Assembly: GCA_028023455.1 (NCBI GenBank) | Contig: JAQFVV010000037.1 | Coordinates: 310,001-374,000 of the forward strand | Direction: 5' to 3' | Source: Epiperipatus broadwayi | Taxonomy: Eukaryota > Onychophora > Udeonychophora > Euonychophora > Peripatidae | DNA: 64,000 nucleotides | Shown: positions 25,690 to 38,370 of the stretch, one piece after another | How the letters are laid out: every line of letters starts with the position of its first letter | How positions within the stretch are numbered: position 1 is the stretch's first letter | Notes under the pieces: generated by a model | Told to the model about the DNA's origin: nothing | The model's input: only the letters and a program-made list of their open reading frames with translations | The model's database searches: none | Translations under genes and position numbers: made by a program

Positions 25690-26190
25690 TAATAATTCAA
25701 CTAACTTTTTGATAAACTTTCTATGATCCTTTTGTACTAATACAAAAATTTTGAAGATAGAAACTAATCTGGCATACACTGATTTGAACTCAAATCATGT
25801 AAAAATTTAATAGTCAAACAGATAAATTTATACAACAACTTCATCATATAATATTTTGGTACTTATTCAGACCTGCTGTCCATATTTGCAATGGCAGAAT
25901 GTTGTAGTTCTAATATCACATGCTGCAATCACAAATACCTCCACCCCACTGAAGAAAGTATGGCATTCTGCTGTTGCAAATATGGGCAGCAAATCTTTAA
26001 TCCAATATCGAGGTCATAATTTCCTTTGTTAATAAAAACTTTTTAAAAAAATTACGCTGTTATGCCTATAGTAACTTATTCTATTATTAACAATGATAAA
26101 TCTAAATTTATCAATATAAATTTTTAAATAATTTTTTTTCTTTTATTTCCCCAATGTCAATTATATTTTAATTCTAATTCAACACATACA
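25690..26190 (-). pseudogene. rrnL: 16S rRNA 3' half (NUMT), with hairpin insertion
   Basis: The plus strand shows the reverse complement of mitochondrial large-subunit rRNA. It has CTATGATCCTTTTGTACTAA (around 25720-25742), TGATTTGAACTCAAATCATG (25781-25800) followed by AGTCAAACAGAT, then ATCGAGGTCATAATTTCC (26007-26024) and TTACGCTGTTATGCCTATAG (26052-26071). These are the most conserved parts of domains V and VI. The gene is split by an inserted hairpin at 25868-25997. In the usual gene TAATCCAATATCGAGG follows soon after the AT-rich stretch ending near 25860. Confidence 0.85.
25868..25997. mobile_element. 130-bp inverted-repeat element inside NUMT 16S
   Basis: Inverted arms of about 34 bp (25868-25901 and 25963-25996) share words such as CATATTTGCAA and GGCAGAATG on the left and CATTCTGCTGTTGCAAATATG on the right, in opposite orientation. 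The middle (TAATATCACATGCTGCAATC) is unique here. It interrupts a known gene, so its borders are clear to within a few bases. It is a MITE-like, non-coding element. A target duplication is not certain. Confidence 0.7.
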
Positions 26191-26199
26191 TCATTTCCA

Positions 26200-29100
26200 A
26201 TTTCTATTAATTTAATGTTTTATTTACAAATTTTGTTTTATATTAATTTTTTTTTATTAACAATGGTAAATTTCATACATAGATAACTATATAATGTTTT
26301 ATTAACTATGATACATTTCCAGCAGTGCAAAAGAACATTTTGAAGCAGAGACATTTTGTTTGTTGTAAATAATTGGTTGAACAAATAGTTAGCCATTGTG
26401 AATGATAAAGAAAAATTCATAAAATTTTTTAAAAATCCTATTCCAATCAAATAAAAAGCACAATAAATACTCTTATTAGAGAAATGGGAAAAAATTTAAT
26501 GGGATAGAATAAGATCAAACCAATAATAAAATTCTTCTAAATCATTATCTAGAACAAGGAAGGCTTTAAGTTTATTTGCTGATAAAGGAAATGGGAAATT
26601 TCAAAGTTATCAGGGCTATTTTTTTATACTTAAAGGGGAGCAGTTTTCTTGGAGGGTGTGTGTGTGTGTTATAATGAACATAAATAAAATATGAGTGTCA
26701 ATAAAATAACATTTTATCAAAATAACTTTTAGTTTTGGTAAAGGGGAAGGGGCAGTATATTTAATGTATCAGCAAAGTTCCAATTACCATTCACCGTTAG
26801 TGTGTAGATTAAAGTCCCAATTCTAAAACAATTGCATTTATCAAGACATTTACATAAATAAAAACGAGCCTCCAATTAAATATAAATTAAAACATACAAA
26901 AATGAAATCATTTAACACTCAATGGCTACATAATATTTTGTAATGTTAATGTTATGTGAAGTAAAGATGTTACTATTCCTTATGGTTCCAAATTCACATT
27001 TAAAAAAAAATTAAAATAATTACTTTGTCATCTGCATTATCAGACCTTCCTAATGCTCCTAAAATACATTAGGAATCTTTTCTAATTTGTAATAATTTTA
27101 TGAATGCTTTTAAAAAATCCAAACGTTGAATTTTCTTCAACTGTTTAAAACTTTTATATGAAATATGACAATTGACGTATTTAATATGTTGGAAGAAAAT
27201 TGCTATTGATGAATGTCTTGTTTAAGTTATAATCTGCAATCAGTCTCAGATTTTCTAGAACATAGCATATCAGCAAAAACATTAGCACACAAAATTTTCA
27301 TAGAATTCATATCAAGTGAAAGCATTTTTTAGAAAAATTACAATCAGATATTATAATAAAATAAATTTGATTTGTATTATTTTCAGAATTACTTCCAAAA
27401 AAATATAACATTTATGTACCCCCCCCCCCCTCATTGACTACAAATTCCAAAAATATGGCATAAAATTTAAAATATATATGGTAAATTCAAACCAATTTGA
27501 TTTTTGTAAAGCAGAGATATATTTAGGAAGATACTGACCTGGATATCTTTTCAATTTAAAAAATAATATGAAATGAGGGCACTTGAAAATTGATAGCAGT
27601 ATATGTTTACTGTAAGTAGTCGTTCCAGGTTAATTTTTTAGAAATCTAACAACAAATCCTCTTTATTATTTTTATTTAAAAGTGTACCAGTCTTTTGAAA
27701 GTAAGACATAATTAGTAAACCACTGATAACTTCTATGCACAATGAATATCAGATGGCGATGCCAGATTCCCAAATCAGTTTTGATTTACTATAAAAAGTA
27801 TGGGTTTTTTTTTGTTAATCATACTAAAATATTAATAAGTATTTTTTAATCTATCTTACAAATATTTAATAATTATCATATCTATAGCTCTAGGAATCCA
27901 CATTAATATTTACAAAACTGGAATTAATCTGTAAAAGACTTTAACAATGAAAAATTATCAAATCCTGATTAGAGAATTTATTAAAGATATTGTACTTATT
28001 GAATTAATAAATAAGTTAAATATTACAACTAGTATTTTTTTTTATTTGTCTATCTTTTAAATACTTATTAACTGTCAAACTATAGCTTTATCCAGATTAA
28101 TATTTGTGTACATTGAAATTATAGCAGTAGAAGATTACTTGCTTAGTCATAATTATTAACTAAATTGGTTCATTTAAAAAAAAAGATAGTATTGTATTGG
28201 GTAAATAAAGGAATTTTTAAATATTACTGCCCCTTATATTAGAATTAAAAAAAATTTAAGTCAAGAGATTTTGAATTCAATAGTATATATTTTTTATGAC
28301 TCAGTTATAAATTAGTAGCAAACACCTTTGATTCTTTGAGGTAAAAAAAAAAAGGTATATACTTAAATCAAAATATTATGAGATTCATTCAGTTTACATT
28401 TAATTTTCATTTGACAGCAACTTTCTCCTGTAAATAGAAAATGGCTACTTATCAGATAGGTAAAATACAAATCTTTTCTTCACAAAATATTAACAAATTA
28501 AAATTTAATCAGAGGATTTATTTATCAATACCATATGCTATGACTGGTGAGAAGAAAAAGAAATATTCTTATCAAATGCTAATTAAAATTAAGCTAAATG
28601 AGTGAAAAGATGTTTTATTTTAATATATCATTTTTCATAGACTTTTCAAAGTTTTCTCTATTATTCGAAAGCCATCTATTATACACTTGAGAATTAATAA
28701 ATAATAATTAATAGTATTATTATATCTATATATTTACATAACTTTCTAGCTTCGGCTTTTTTCAGAGAGAATTGTGAATTTAAAATTAATGCATTTATAT
28801 ATCTTGCAATCATCTTTAACTCATATTATCAAGTTAATACCTTGAAATTAATAATAATAAAAAATTATAAGATTTAAATCTAATCAATTTGCTTATATAT
28901 TACATAAATCTAACATTATATCAGCATCTGTGTATTTAGTGAGTTCAATTCAACTGGAAATATGTGATTTGTGTCAACAAAACATTACATGACTTTCTTT
29001 GCATATAATTAAAATATGCTTCCAATTATGATGTTTGGATGATATATATCATATATTTTTAAATAATTAATTGTTAATGAAGAATAAAACATTTGGCCAA

Positions 29101-31660
29101 AAAAAAAAAATTTGGATATCATTTATCTCCATGCACAATTAACATATTTTTTTTTGCATAAACATTGATTATAATACTGGTAATAATTTTTAAATCACTT
29201 TCCATTAAAGTTTCTAAAATACCTATTACAGTAATACTAGATTCAATATCAGTATCCCCAAAAAGTTGAAGAACAAATCAATCCATAATTTCAAGTAACT
29301 TTAATAAATGCAATCACATAAAAATGAATGTTATGAAAAACTTATCTAAGCTAATTCAATCTCATTAGCAATTAATAATTGTAACTGCTGCTCTGTGTGG
29401 TTTGATGCAGTGTTCCAGATACTCAAATTTCTTTCTTGTGAATTTACAAGCAATAAAACCATGCCACTATTTTTATTTTATAATTTTTAACTGTGTATAA
29501 TTAACTTTTTAAAAATAATAGATGAATTACTTTAAAAATACATCAATACACTGTAAACTAATCCTGACAAGTAAAATCATTTTTTCTTAATCCCCCCCCC
29601 CCCCACCAGTCGCATTATAAAATCAGACAATTAATAAATGAAAAAAAGGCTTAAGTATCTATCATTTTAAGAACAACTTTTAAAAAAAACTACGTTTTTT
29701 ATAATAATTAATATTTTTTTGTTTGTTCGTTTAAAATGTGTACTAATTGAATTCATATATTCAATAAATAAAAAAAAATTATGTAGCTTTTCATTTAAAT
29801 TTCCAAAAACTTCAACTACATTTTCAAACCATTTTCATATTTAGAACACCTGCACTGATCTAAATATTACCTAATTTTAGAGTGACTTATGTAAGCATAT
29901 AATAATTAATTAACACGAGCTAACAATGCTACCATAATTGACCAAATAATTTATGGGTGCTGGTCTTCATTGATGAAAGGTACATTGGTATACACACATT
30001 TAACCAGCAGCCAGTCACTTTTCATTAAAATGACTTGGAAAGAGCTATTGTTAACACATGATGAGTCATTTCATGACAAATGATATTAACACTTTATTAT
30101 TTCTTTAAACTTTGCAAAAAAATAATATAATATGAAAATATCCCACACACACACACAAATTTTAAACTACTATACTATATTCAACTAAAAACTTTTGAAT
30201 TCTCCAAAAATGAATATTTTGATATGTAAATTCATATAATTTTTCCCCCACCAATCTGAATATATGTTTGTTCAGCTTTTAATAGTTTCTTCTGATATAT
30301 AACATGACCAGATTTAAAAATTTTGAGATCATATACTAAAAATTTTGATAAATGATTTGTCAAAAAGAAATTTAAAATTTGGGGGTGGGGGGTGGACAAT
30401 CAAACACATTCTTCATTAATTTGAAAACATGCCTGCAAAAGTTCAAGTTGGGATATTAATGGCTTTCCCATGCCTTTTTTTTTTTTTTTAAATTTTTGCT
30501 TTTATAATAATAGTTAAATATAAAACCATTAAGTAATACTGTAAAGTTCACTGTTTTCACAGACTAAATAAGTTTCTTGAATAATTTTTTTTTCGTTTTG
30601 ATTAATAAAATTTATTTTTTTCATATGATAATATACTTAACTTTATATAAATTATAGTTAAGCTAATAAAATATTTCTAAATACAGATGAAAAGAATTTA
30701 AAACTAAAAACAAAAATAAATCACATCCTACTGCATTATATAATTGATTTCTTGCTTCTTGCAAATAGACTATTCTAGTTTCTGCTGATGCAATATTTAT
30801 CACTTCAGTAATCTGCTATCAAAAGAAGTGTGATGAAAAGCAAAAAGAATTCATGTTATTTCTTTAAGTATTTGGCAAGAAAAAGTTTAGAAAATAATGA
30901 TGGTTATTGATTTCAGATTTCTAATTTTAAAATTAATCCAACTTGTGACCCATGACAAAAAGAATTTGAAAAACTGGATTTTTTTGTATATTGTTGCAAT
31001 ATGGAACCAATTAACACCATAAAAAGTTTTGGATATTGCGTGTAATATAAAATCTGGGATTTCATATCATAAGAATATGAAGCAAATCTCTGGCTCTTCC
31101 ATGATCAAAGGTTTTCTCTTTCTTATATTAATCTATCCCAGTTGTAGCAAAAACACTCAAAATTTTAAGGATATTTCAAAAATAAACATTCTGCATTACA
31201 ATACTACAAAAGCAATAAAGTTAAAGTTTTATACCTTTTATTAACAAACACCTACGTTAAAATATATTCAACACTTATACAACCAGGTTAGTTGATGTTG
31301 AATTAGCCAAGAAAGTAGAATTTTTATTTATATATTCAAAGTTGTGTTTAAATCATAGTTAATAGCAAAACATTATGCAAGGACTTAGTTATCATAATCA
31401 ACTTCTATTCATTATTCTGATTTATAATTAATTAATCAATATAGCAATTTTTAAATAAAAATTTCAAACTATTTTTTTAAAACAAGATTGATGATATCAT
31501 AGTATAGTGATATTTAAGCAAAAGATGTATAGTAGAATATGGATTTTATTCATTACACAGTATATAATATTATGATAGAATTAAAATTTGATCAATGTAC
31601 TTTATCTATTTTTCATCCAGTATCCTTGCAAGACAATCAGTGTAAGCATTAATGACATAT
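26200..31660. other. Long AT-rich spacer, no gene seen
   Basis: Only simple sequence is visible: a TG run near 26658-26671, poly-C tracts near 27419-27430 and 29592-29604, an AC run near 30146-30157 and a G-rich tract near 30381-30395. Around 29395-29430 a TGTGGTTTGATGCAGTGTT word may be a worn SINE A-box. Open frames (26238-26450, 31029-31244) show no domain. Confidence 0.5.
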
Positions 31661-31664
31661 CAAA

Positions 31665-32240
31665 ATAACTAGTCTGGAAATATTGAATGAGTAGGCACTA
31701 GATGGGGATTTTACGCACAAACCTTCTTGCATCCATTGATTATTAAGGCTTGCACGAATGGCACCAATGTTGCTATTGTTAATAGTAGCTTGTATACACA
31801 TAGGAAATTGTGTTCATGTGATGTTTTAGTAGTTTTATACCATTCTGCTTATGGAAGGATGGTGATGAGTTTTTTTTATAAACCAAGGACACCAAAATGT
31901 ATAGATGTTGAACTGGGTTCAGATCTATATGACTATACATGTGAATGAGCTTGAATTGAATTCAAAACAATGTTTTCATCTTGAGTTCCTATCTTTATGA
32001 TTAACTAAAGAGGTAAAAGGTGGTTGCTGAAGGGGTGTATTAAATCTTTAGATCTAGGTATAGCGCTCTCAGGTCCAAAATTCCTCACAGATGAAAGCCT
32101 TGAGCCTAGAAACTAGTGTGGGAATATTGGATGAGTAGGCACTAGATGGGATTTTATGTACAAACGTTTCTAAATTTATTGATTACTAAGACTTGCAGTG
32201 TTTGGTACTACTGTCTAGAGAGTTTGTTACTGTTAATAGA
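31665..32240 (+). mobile_element. Hammerhead-bearing retroelement, copy B (tandem arrangement)
   Basis: This copy is not folded back. It opens at ACTAGTCTGG (31668-31677), which is the ribozyme cleavage region, runs through one full unit to a second, mutated hammerhead (32082-32124), and then continues for a partial second unit ending near the usual AGAGAGTTTG word. The distance between equivalent cleavage positions (31674 and 32118) is 444 nt, giving the unit length. A short frame at 31727-31948 ends in the conserved piece PKCIDVELGSDLYDY. In the second hammerhead the core reads CAGATGA and the cleavage base is G, so it should be inactive. No target duplication was found. Confidence 0.7.
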
Positions 32241-32895
32241 AAGCTATTTTGCCTGGGACAAAAAATATGATCATCGTAAATGTACAATACAGTCGTCAAA
32301 TTGCAAGTTATTTTAAGAAAAAAAGATTTTATGTATAAATCGATGTTATATGATCAAAAATTAGTCATATGTTAAAAATATTTATTTCCTCAATTTTATA
32401 TCAGCAATCTCATAATTTGTTTGTGAAATATTCAAGACCATGGCGCTTTATCATAAACAAAGTAAAAAACATTTTTTACATATATTATATAAAGGAGATC
32501 AAGAATAACCGGAAATGTTTTCTTGTGACTGTTGTTATACATGCTTCTGATGTTAAATACATCTTGTAGAAAACCTTTTGCAACAATCTGCCAAATTATA
32601 CTATCGTGTGAAATCGTGGTACCACGCAGCACTTTTTTTTGTAAAGTGTGTTTCATGTATTTGTATATTTTTTGTAATGGCGAAAAGTTGGAATAATGGA
32701 AATTCAGTTTTCTTTTAGAAAAATGTCAGGGAGCTTGAAACAGATTACAAGAAAACTGTTCGGGGGGAACACATTTTCAAATGATTTAATACAACTATCA
32801 AATTTACTGTGTCCCCAAAAAGTGTGGTGAGTGAAGTTTTTTTTTTTTTTTGTTGAGACAAATGGCATTTTTCTCTCAAAATTAGTTCTTCACTA

Positions 32896-33095
32896 GATGG
32901 AGCTTACCAATAGCTCTAAACAATCTTTATTTTTATAAGTGCCGAAAGAGAAAGAACTCAAAATCTCTATTGTTAAGATCCTACCTCCAGACCAATTGGT
33001 CTGAAGGTAAAGTCTTAACGATAGAGATTTTGAATTCTTTCTCTTTCGGCACTTATAAAAATAAAGATTGCTTAGAGCTATTGATAAGCTCCATC
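32896..33095. mobile_element. 200-bp near-perfect palindrome flanked by TA (MITE)
   Basis: The arms begin GATGGAGCTTA and end TAAGCTCCATC, and the pairing continues almost to the centre (CAGACCAATTGGTCTG). TA dinucleotides abut both ends (32894-32895 and 33096-33097), as in Tc1/mariner-type TA insertion. It has no coding capacity; the 70-codon minus frame is just the palindrome. The high arm identity suggests a young insertion or recent gene conversion. Confidence 0.75.
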
Positions 33096-33099
33096 TACT

Positions 33100-36000
33100 G
33101 ATCATTTAAATGCAAGCTTAAAAACAATTATGAAATTTATAACTGATTAGTTCTTAATAATTAAATATTTTATCTACAAGTTGGAGTGCAAGCTTTCCCA
33201 TGACAATTCCTCTGTGTGCAACCTTGAGTGTGAAACCATTTTCTATTAAATTCAACATCACCCAGCGTATCTTTCACTCATATTTGCTCCATCTCTAATC
33301 ATGTGACTTCTTTTTATTCTCTTAAATGAAAAAATGCCTTTATTTTTTCCCCCCTATGGTGAATAAAAAAAATGATGCAAGTGTTACAAGGTTTTACTTT
33401 GTGTTTCTGAACTACTTTGAAAAGTGAAAAATACATTTAGATTGATGTATTGTATGAAATGGACTGTACTTGAATGAGATTAAATTTATAACACTTAATT
33501 AAAGTTACACCCTTGTATATTAAATTTTTTTATCTAATTTTTTAATTAATTCTAATGCAATTATTGTAAGATAAATTTGCAAACTGTTGCTTTTAAAAAA
33601 AAAAAATTAACAATGCTGCAAAAAAAAAAAAAAAATCTTAAGTTTTATTGGTTAGATATTACAAAAATAAAAAACTTTGATAATAGAACATAAATAAATA
33701 TAAAGTGCACTAATAAATTTTAAAATATCAATCATAATAATTTTTAAATGTGCATACATAGTGGTTAGTTATTTTATTTTTTTTTTTTTTTACTACATGC
33801 TTAAATTGTAATTCAGGAAATATTTTCTGGCTATGGAAGAAGCAAAATGGATGACCATCAATGAAAAGATTATTTACATATATTTTAAAATTCTAGCTAT
33901 TGAAATGCTTTTATATATTTTTCATTTAAGGTAACAATTTAATTTTTTTCTCATAGGAATTTATATAATTGCTAATACTGTATTTTATGTAAAATTTTGG
34001 CTTACAGAGCATTTGGGAAATCAAATGAGCTCATTATCCAGGATAAAAGTGTGATCATAAATTTATTTTGGAACAAGTTATCATAGTGTAACTGAATTTA
34101 TATGATTTTAGAACAGTCAAAAATTCAAGTTACAAAGGCAATACCTGCTGGTAATGATTATCCTTCTTAGAAATAATGATTACTAAACTAATTTCAATAT
34201 ATAAAACATACATAAAAACTACAATAAAAAGTTATAGTCAATGATAATTAGTTATACAAAATTCTATATTTTTATTCAAATTCTGTGTTTATGCTAATAA
34301 TAGTTTGTATTTACATAACTTTTACTATTCCTTCCTTCTTGATGAGTCTACTCAAGTTATAACATGGACATCAATATATTACTGTCTATTTCTGATTCTT
34401 AGGTTATCTTCTAAGATTATTTTCTCTGTAAATGTCCTGATTCCTCACTTCAGAAATCATATTGTTTGGTTTCTGTGATGGTAGTAAAAAATCTTATTTA
34501 GTTTTTATGATAAGAGACTCTTGATTTTGTTTTTTTTTGCGATGATGGTAGAAATCCATTTAATGCCAACAATGTATACACAACAAATGACTTTAGTGCC
34601 TATCTAAATTTTGTTAAAAGACTAATTTCAGACATTGATAATTTTTTTTCTTGATTTGGATCCAAAATAAGATGTTGTTTCCTCCAAAAAAGTAGTTAAT
34701 GAATACTTTAATTGGGTTTCACCCATCTCAGAAATGAAAGTTACATGCAGGACTAATAGTATTCTAGTTAAGAAGGCATTCTTACTTGCTAAATATCTTC
34801 TTTTGCTTCTTGCACCATCCTTTCATATTATTCTGGTTCATGAGCACTTCAACCGTTTTAACCATCCTGCAGATGGAAGTTGTGTGCAGGAGTAATAGTA
34901 TTCTACTTAAACAGGTATTCTATTTATTAAATGCCTTCTTTACATCTTATACCATACTTTTGACTTGCTCTTTATTCTATAATTAGAAAGGTAGTGTAAA
35001 AATATGTTCAATATCGAATATGGATAATACGAATGTTATCTCACTGTCTAACATATCAGTCTTGAGAATGCCATAAACAGCAAATGATTTTCTTAAGGTT
35101 TCCATAGGTGCTATGGCATGAAGTGATTGCATATCCAAAAATATAAAAATTAACTAAATGGTTTAATTGTTCAGGGGTTCATAAGAAGTTTGAGCATTGA
35201 AAGGAATGCTGCTAGATTGAGACCTATGGAGTCTGCCTCTGTATCATCGCACCAAGTAATATTTTTTTATGCCTTGCATATCAATGACTTGGTGACATCA
35301 TTTAGAGAAAGCATTACTATGAGAAAGTGTAGACTATTTTAAGTATTAGCATGATTAATGTGAAAACCAGATTATAAATGATCCAGTTCAGGCTAATGCC
35401 TAAGTTTGTTTTTAGCTAATATGTTTTGTACTGCCTGCCTTCAATTCAATGTCAGAATCTGTGCGATTATTATATATATGAATGGGGCATAATTTTCACT
35501 CCAACTTATTCCTGGATTGCTGACTGTAATAGGTTATTATTATATCTCCAGGAGGGATAACACTCTAATATTTCAAAAAGTATCAATCTTCTATAAAAAA
35601 AAATGCCTCTCTTTGTGTTCGACATGAATGATGAGGGTTTACGAAGATATTATTAGGCCAAAGTGTGCAAATCCATTTCAACAACTATTAAATTCCCAGA
35701 TGATTAATGTTTCAGTGACCAAGATAAGATTATCAGATTATTTTTCATGCTGAGAGATCTATGGATACCAGATTTTGTTTCATTTCAAGTTGTGGATGGT
35801 AAATCAGTTCAGGACACTGACATATGAAATAATTTTCATGTTAATGTGTTATATAAAAGCATAGATTGTCAAGAAAGTTAAACTATCTTAATATGCAAGA
35901 ACCATGGATTTTAATAAATCATCTTGTATGAAGAAAATATTCTGACTTATGATTTATAAGACAAACATGATTTTTTTTCATTAATTCTTAACGATAAAAC

Positions 36001-37870
36001 TTGCACCTTTGAGCATTTTTATTGTCTCCATAATAAGAGATCAATTTAAAAGCTTTGTCTTATTTGTGTCTCTAATCAAAAGTATTTTTTTTTTATTATC
36101 AAGTAAATAATACTAAAATACATATAGTATATATTCAAAAGTCAATTTATCAGCTTTCACCAGAAATAATGATACACTCATTTAATAAAAGTTTTCAATG
36201 GTTTAATTTTCACTCACTGCGCCTCCTTCTCCACTGATATTTATATATAGATAGGTAAAATATTTCTTAAACTGAATCTAATTACAAATTTCTAACATTT
36301 AAATGATTGTGCAAACAGCATTAAAACAAAACTATAAGATTAATTGTTGGAGAGATAATGTGATGTTAAAGTATCAAATAGCAAGCAGAACATAAGATTC
36401 ATTCAGTTTATTTTTTTTATATTAGTCAAGTAAATATAGATCCAGTAATCTTTAGTTCAAGACCATTGCAGCAATAAACTTAACAATCCAAATTGCAATA
36501 GTATTCGTTTGCTTAGTTCAAGTCCAGTAGTAAGTCTGCCTGCTATGTGAGTGCTTAAACATTAATAAACTTCACAAATAACACACATATGCAAAAACAC
36601 ACACACATACAACATATTGTAGGGGATGAAAATGTTAGTAAATAATTTTGTACACCATCTGTATAATAAATAAGCATAATAAATAAATAATAGTTACATT
36701 CAAATCAATATGGAAGTATATATATAAAATAGTTCTAACCATTATGTAATTGGAAAACCAGATGCTAACACTCAAGTGAATATATAGCACAGCAGGTGCA
36801 AGTTATCTATGATTCTAATGAAGGCCATAGTCAGCTGAAATTACCATTTAACTGCCAGGTTGTTTCCCAGTAAATGTCTCACTAATTGCTTATTTCACTA
36901 AGAAAAAAATGGGAGAGGGATAAAAAATATTTCAACTAATTTACAAAAAAAAAAAAAAAAGGTTACGATACTACGTTTGCTTAAAGATAAACCCCTTCCT
37001 TATAAAATAGATGGTATCTTAGCAAATGAAAAGTGCAAAGGGCATCATACAAACTGCTAATTGGACTAATATTGAAAATTCTTTAATTTTACCAAATATT
37101 TAAATGTTTTTATCAAACAGTTTAACGCAATATGATTCAAGTTCCAAATAAAAATTTGTAAATCAATAAGTTGATTTTTAAAATTGGTTTGTGAATCTGT
37201 GATGGAAAAAATTGGAGCACATGGATAGAGAAAACTAATTAATAAAAATATTTATGTGAAAATAGATTTAATTTAATTATAAACGACGTAATGTGTAAAC
37301 GCTATTGAAATTATTTGTGGAATGAAAAAAATTAATACCACCATCATAAACTAAGACATAATAAATAAATAAAAACATTATACAAATTTTATTACTGAAA
37401 AAGAATTATGGAATTTCAGGAAACGAAAGCTTGTTTTAATAAAGATTTCACTGTATTTTAAGAGAGACGGGAGAGGGTAATCAACATTAGTAACGAAGAC
37501 ATTTTTGCATAGCAACAAAGACTTCATAACTTCTTAATATAAATTATAATATCTGTGCATAATTACATGTTAAATAAAAGATCGGAATTAATCTGATTGC
37601 GCTTTTTTTTAAAAAAAGGCGAATGAGTGATGGAAGAGAAAATAATGGGGAAAACAATAAACAAATTTATATTAGCACTCCGGTCCTCAATATGTAACAT
37701 TATCATCAACATTGTTATTATTTACATACAAATGTAGATTTTTCCGTTTCTGAATTATTAACAAATAGAAGAAAATGTCTATAAAAAATGATTGGGTAAA
37801 TCAGTGCCTTCAGAAGTGGACTAGTCCAGATTCCTTCCTTATCTGATCAGATTGAGCACTCATTACTGCT
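33100..37870. other. Spacer, no clear gene
   Basis: Two diverged copies of a piece with GCAGGASTAATAGTATTCTA lie at about 34745-34820 and 34875-34945. At 35170-35235 a stretch (AAGTTTGAGCATTGAAAGG) resembles 60970-61010. Around 35250-35300 a plus translation reading YALHINDL recalls a LINE RT piece, but it is isolated. Nothing is firm enough to name. Confidence 0.35.
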
Positions 37871-37879
37871 AATCAATGT

Positions 37880-38370
37880 GTAAATATATGGACAACGGAT
37901 GTGTAAACATGTGGATATACCTACCATCGATTAGTACTGGCCTCTGAATCTGATTGCTGCCAGTAAGGTAGGGTAGGGGATCTGGCAATAAATAGTCAGC
38001 CTTTTTGGAGGCAAGGGGGAGAGAGAGAGAGAGAACATCTGTCTAACCTGAATATGCTCTCAATTGAAACCACTTTCAACTGCAGTGTTTCTACTTTAGT
38101 CATTACTAATTCATCTATGCAGTGAGGCAAGTCCACAATAGGACTGGAAGCTGTTATGACTACGGCCGACTCGAGGCAAGCTGTCCAGTACAGCTGGAAG
38201 AATCTTGATTAGCATTCACGAGGCAAGCTAATATATACAGTTGGAAGTGAGTCTGGCATGACCAGTACAGTATTAACTATGTTTATCTATGTACAACTAT
38301 ATTTATTGAGTGTTCATATTTTTATTGATATCACTGTTGGTTTGAACCTGAAACCAGCAATTTAGACCAA
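37880..38370 (+). other. GC-richer island with GA run and three hairpin units; unknown
   Basis: This stretch is clearly less AT-rich than its flanks and keeps some CpG (TACGGCCGACTCGAGG). It contains a TATA-like word (CAATAAATAGTC near 37987), a GA dinucleotide run (38020-38033) and three imperfect units at 38124-38247. It could be a promoter with a first exon or a solo LTR. No open frame or paired LTR was found. Confidence 0.35.
38124..38247 (+). repeat. Three ~48-bp units each with a small hairpin
   Basis: Each unit begins GAGGCAAG and the hairpin ends in a TGGAAG word: 38124-38150, 38173-38200 and 38220-38247. Between the two constant words lies a hairpin whose stem differs but still pairs: AGTCC with GGACT, AGCTGT with ACAGCT, and AGCT with AGTT (using one G-T pair). 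Confidence 0.55.

Larger units (their letters stand above)
24700..26190. pseudogene. NUMT: nuclear copy of mitochondrial nad4, nad4L and 16S rRNA
   Basis: A rearranged mitochondrial fragment lies in nuclear repeats. From left to right: the middle of nad4 on plus (24700-25083), the front of nad4 on minus (25090-25335), nad4L on minus (25400-25640), then the 3' part of 16S rRNA on minus (about 25690-26190). The two nad4 parts are in opposite orientation, so an inversion has split the gene. Standard-code stops and frameshifts abound. A 130-bp hairpin element interrupts the 16S part. Reading AGA as Ser in nad4 restores expected residues (ILASILLKLG), which fits the invertebrate mitochondrial code. 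Confidence 0.85.

Noticed and set aside
4685-30395. Poly-C and G-rich tracts (4685, 27419, 29592, 30381) as regulatory G-quadruplexes
   Set aside because: They are single short homopolymer runs without four G-tracts in spaced form or gene context.
34300-35950. A LINE RT gene suggested by a YALHINDL piece near 35270
   Set aside because: No second RT motif could be found in order on the same strand. The match is too short.
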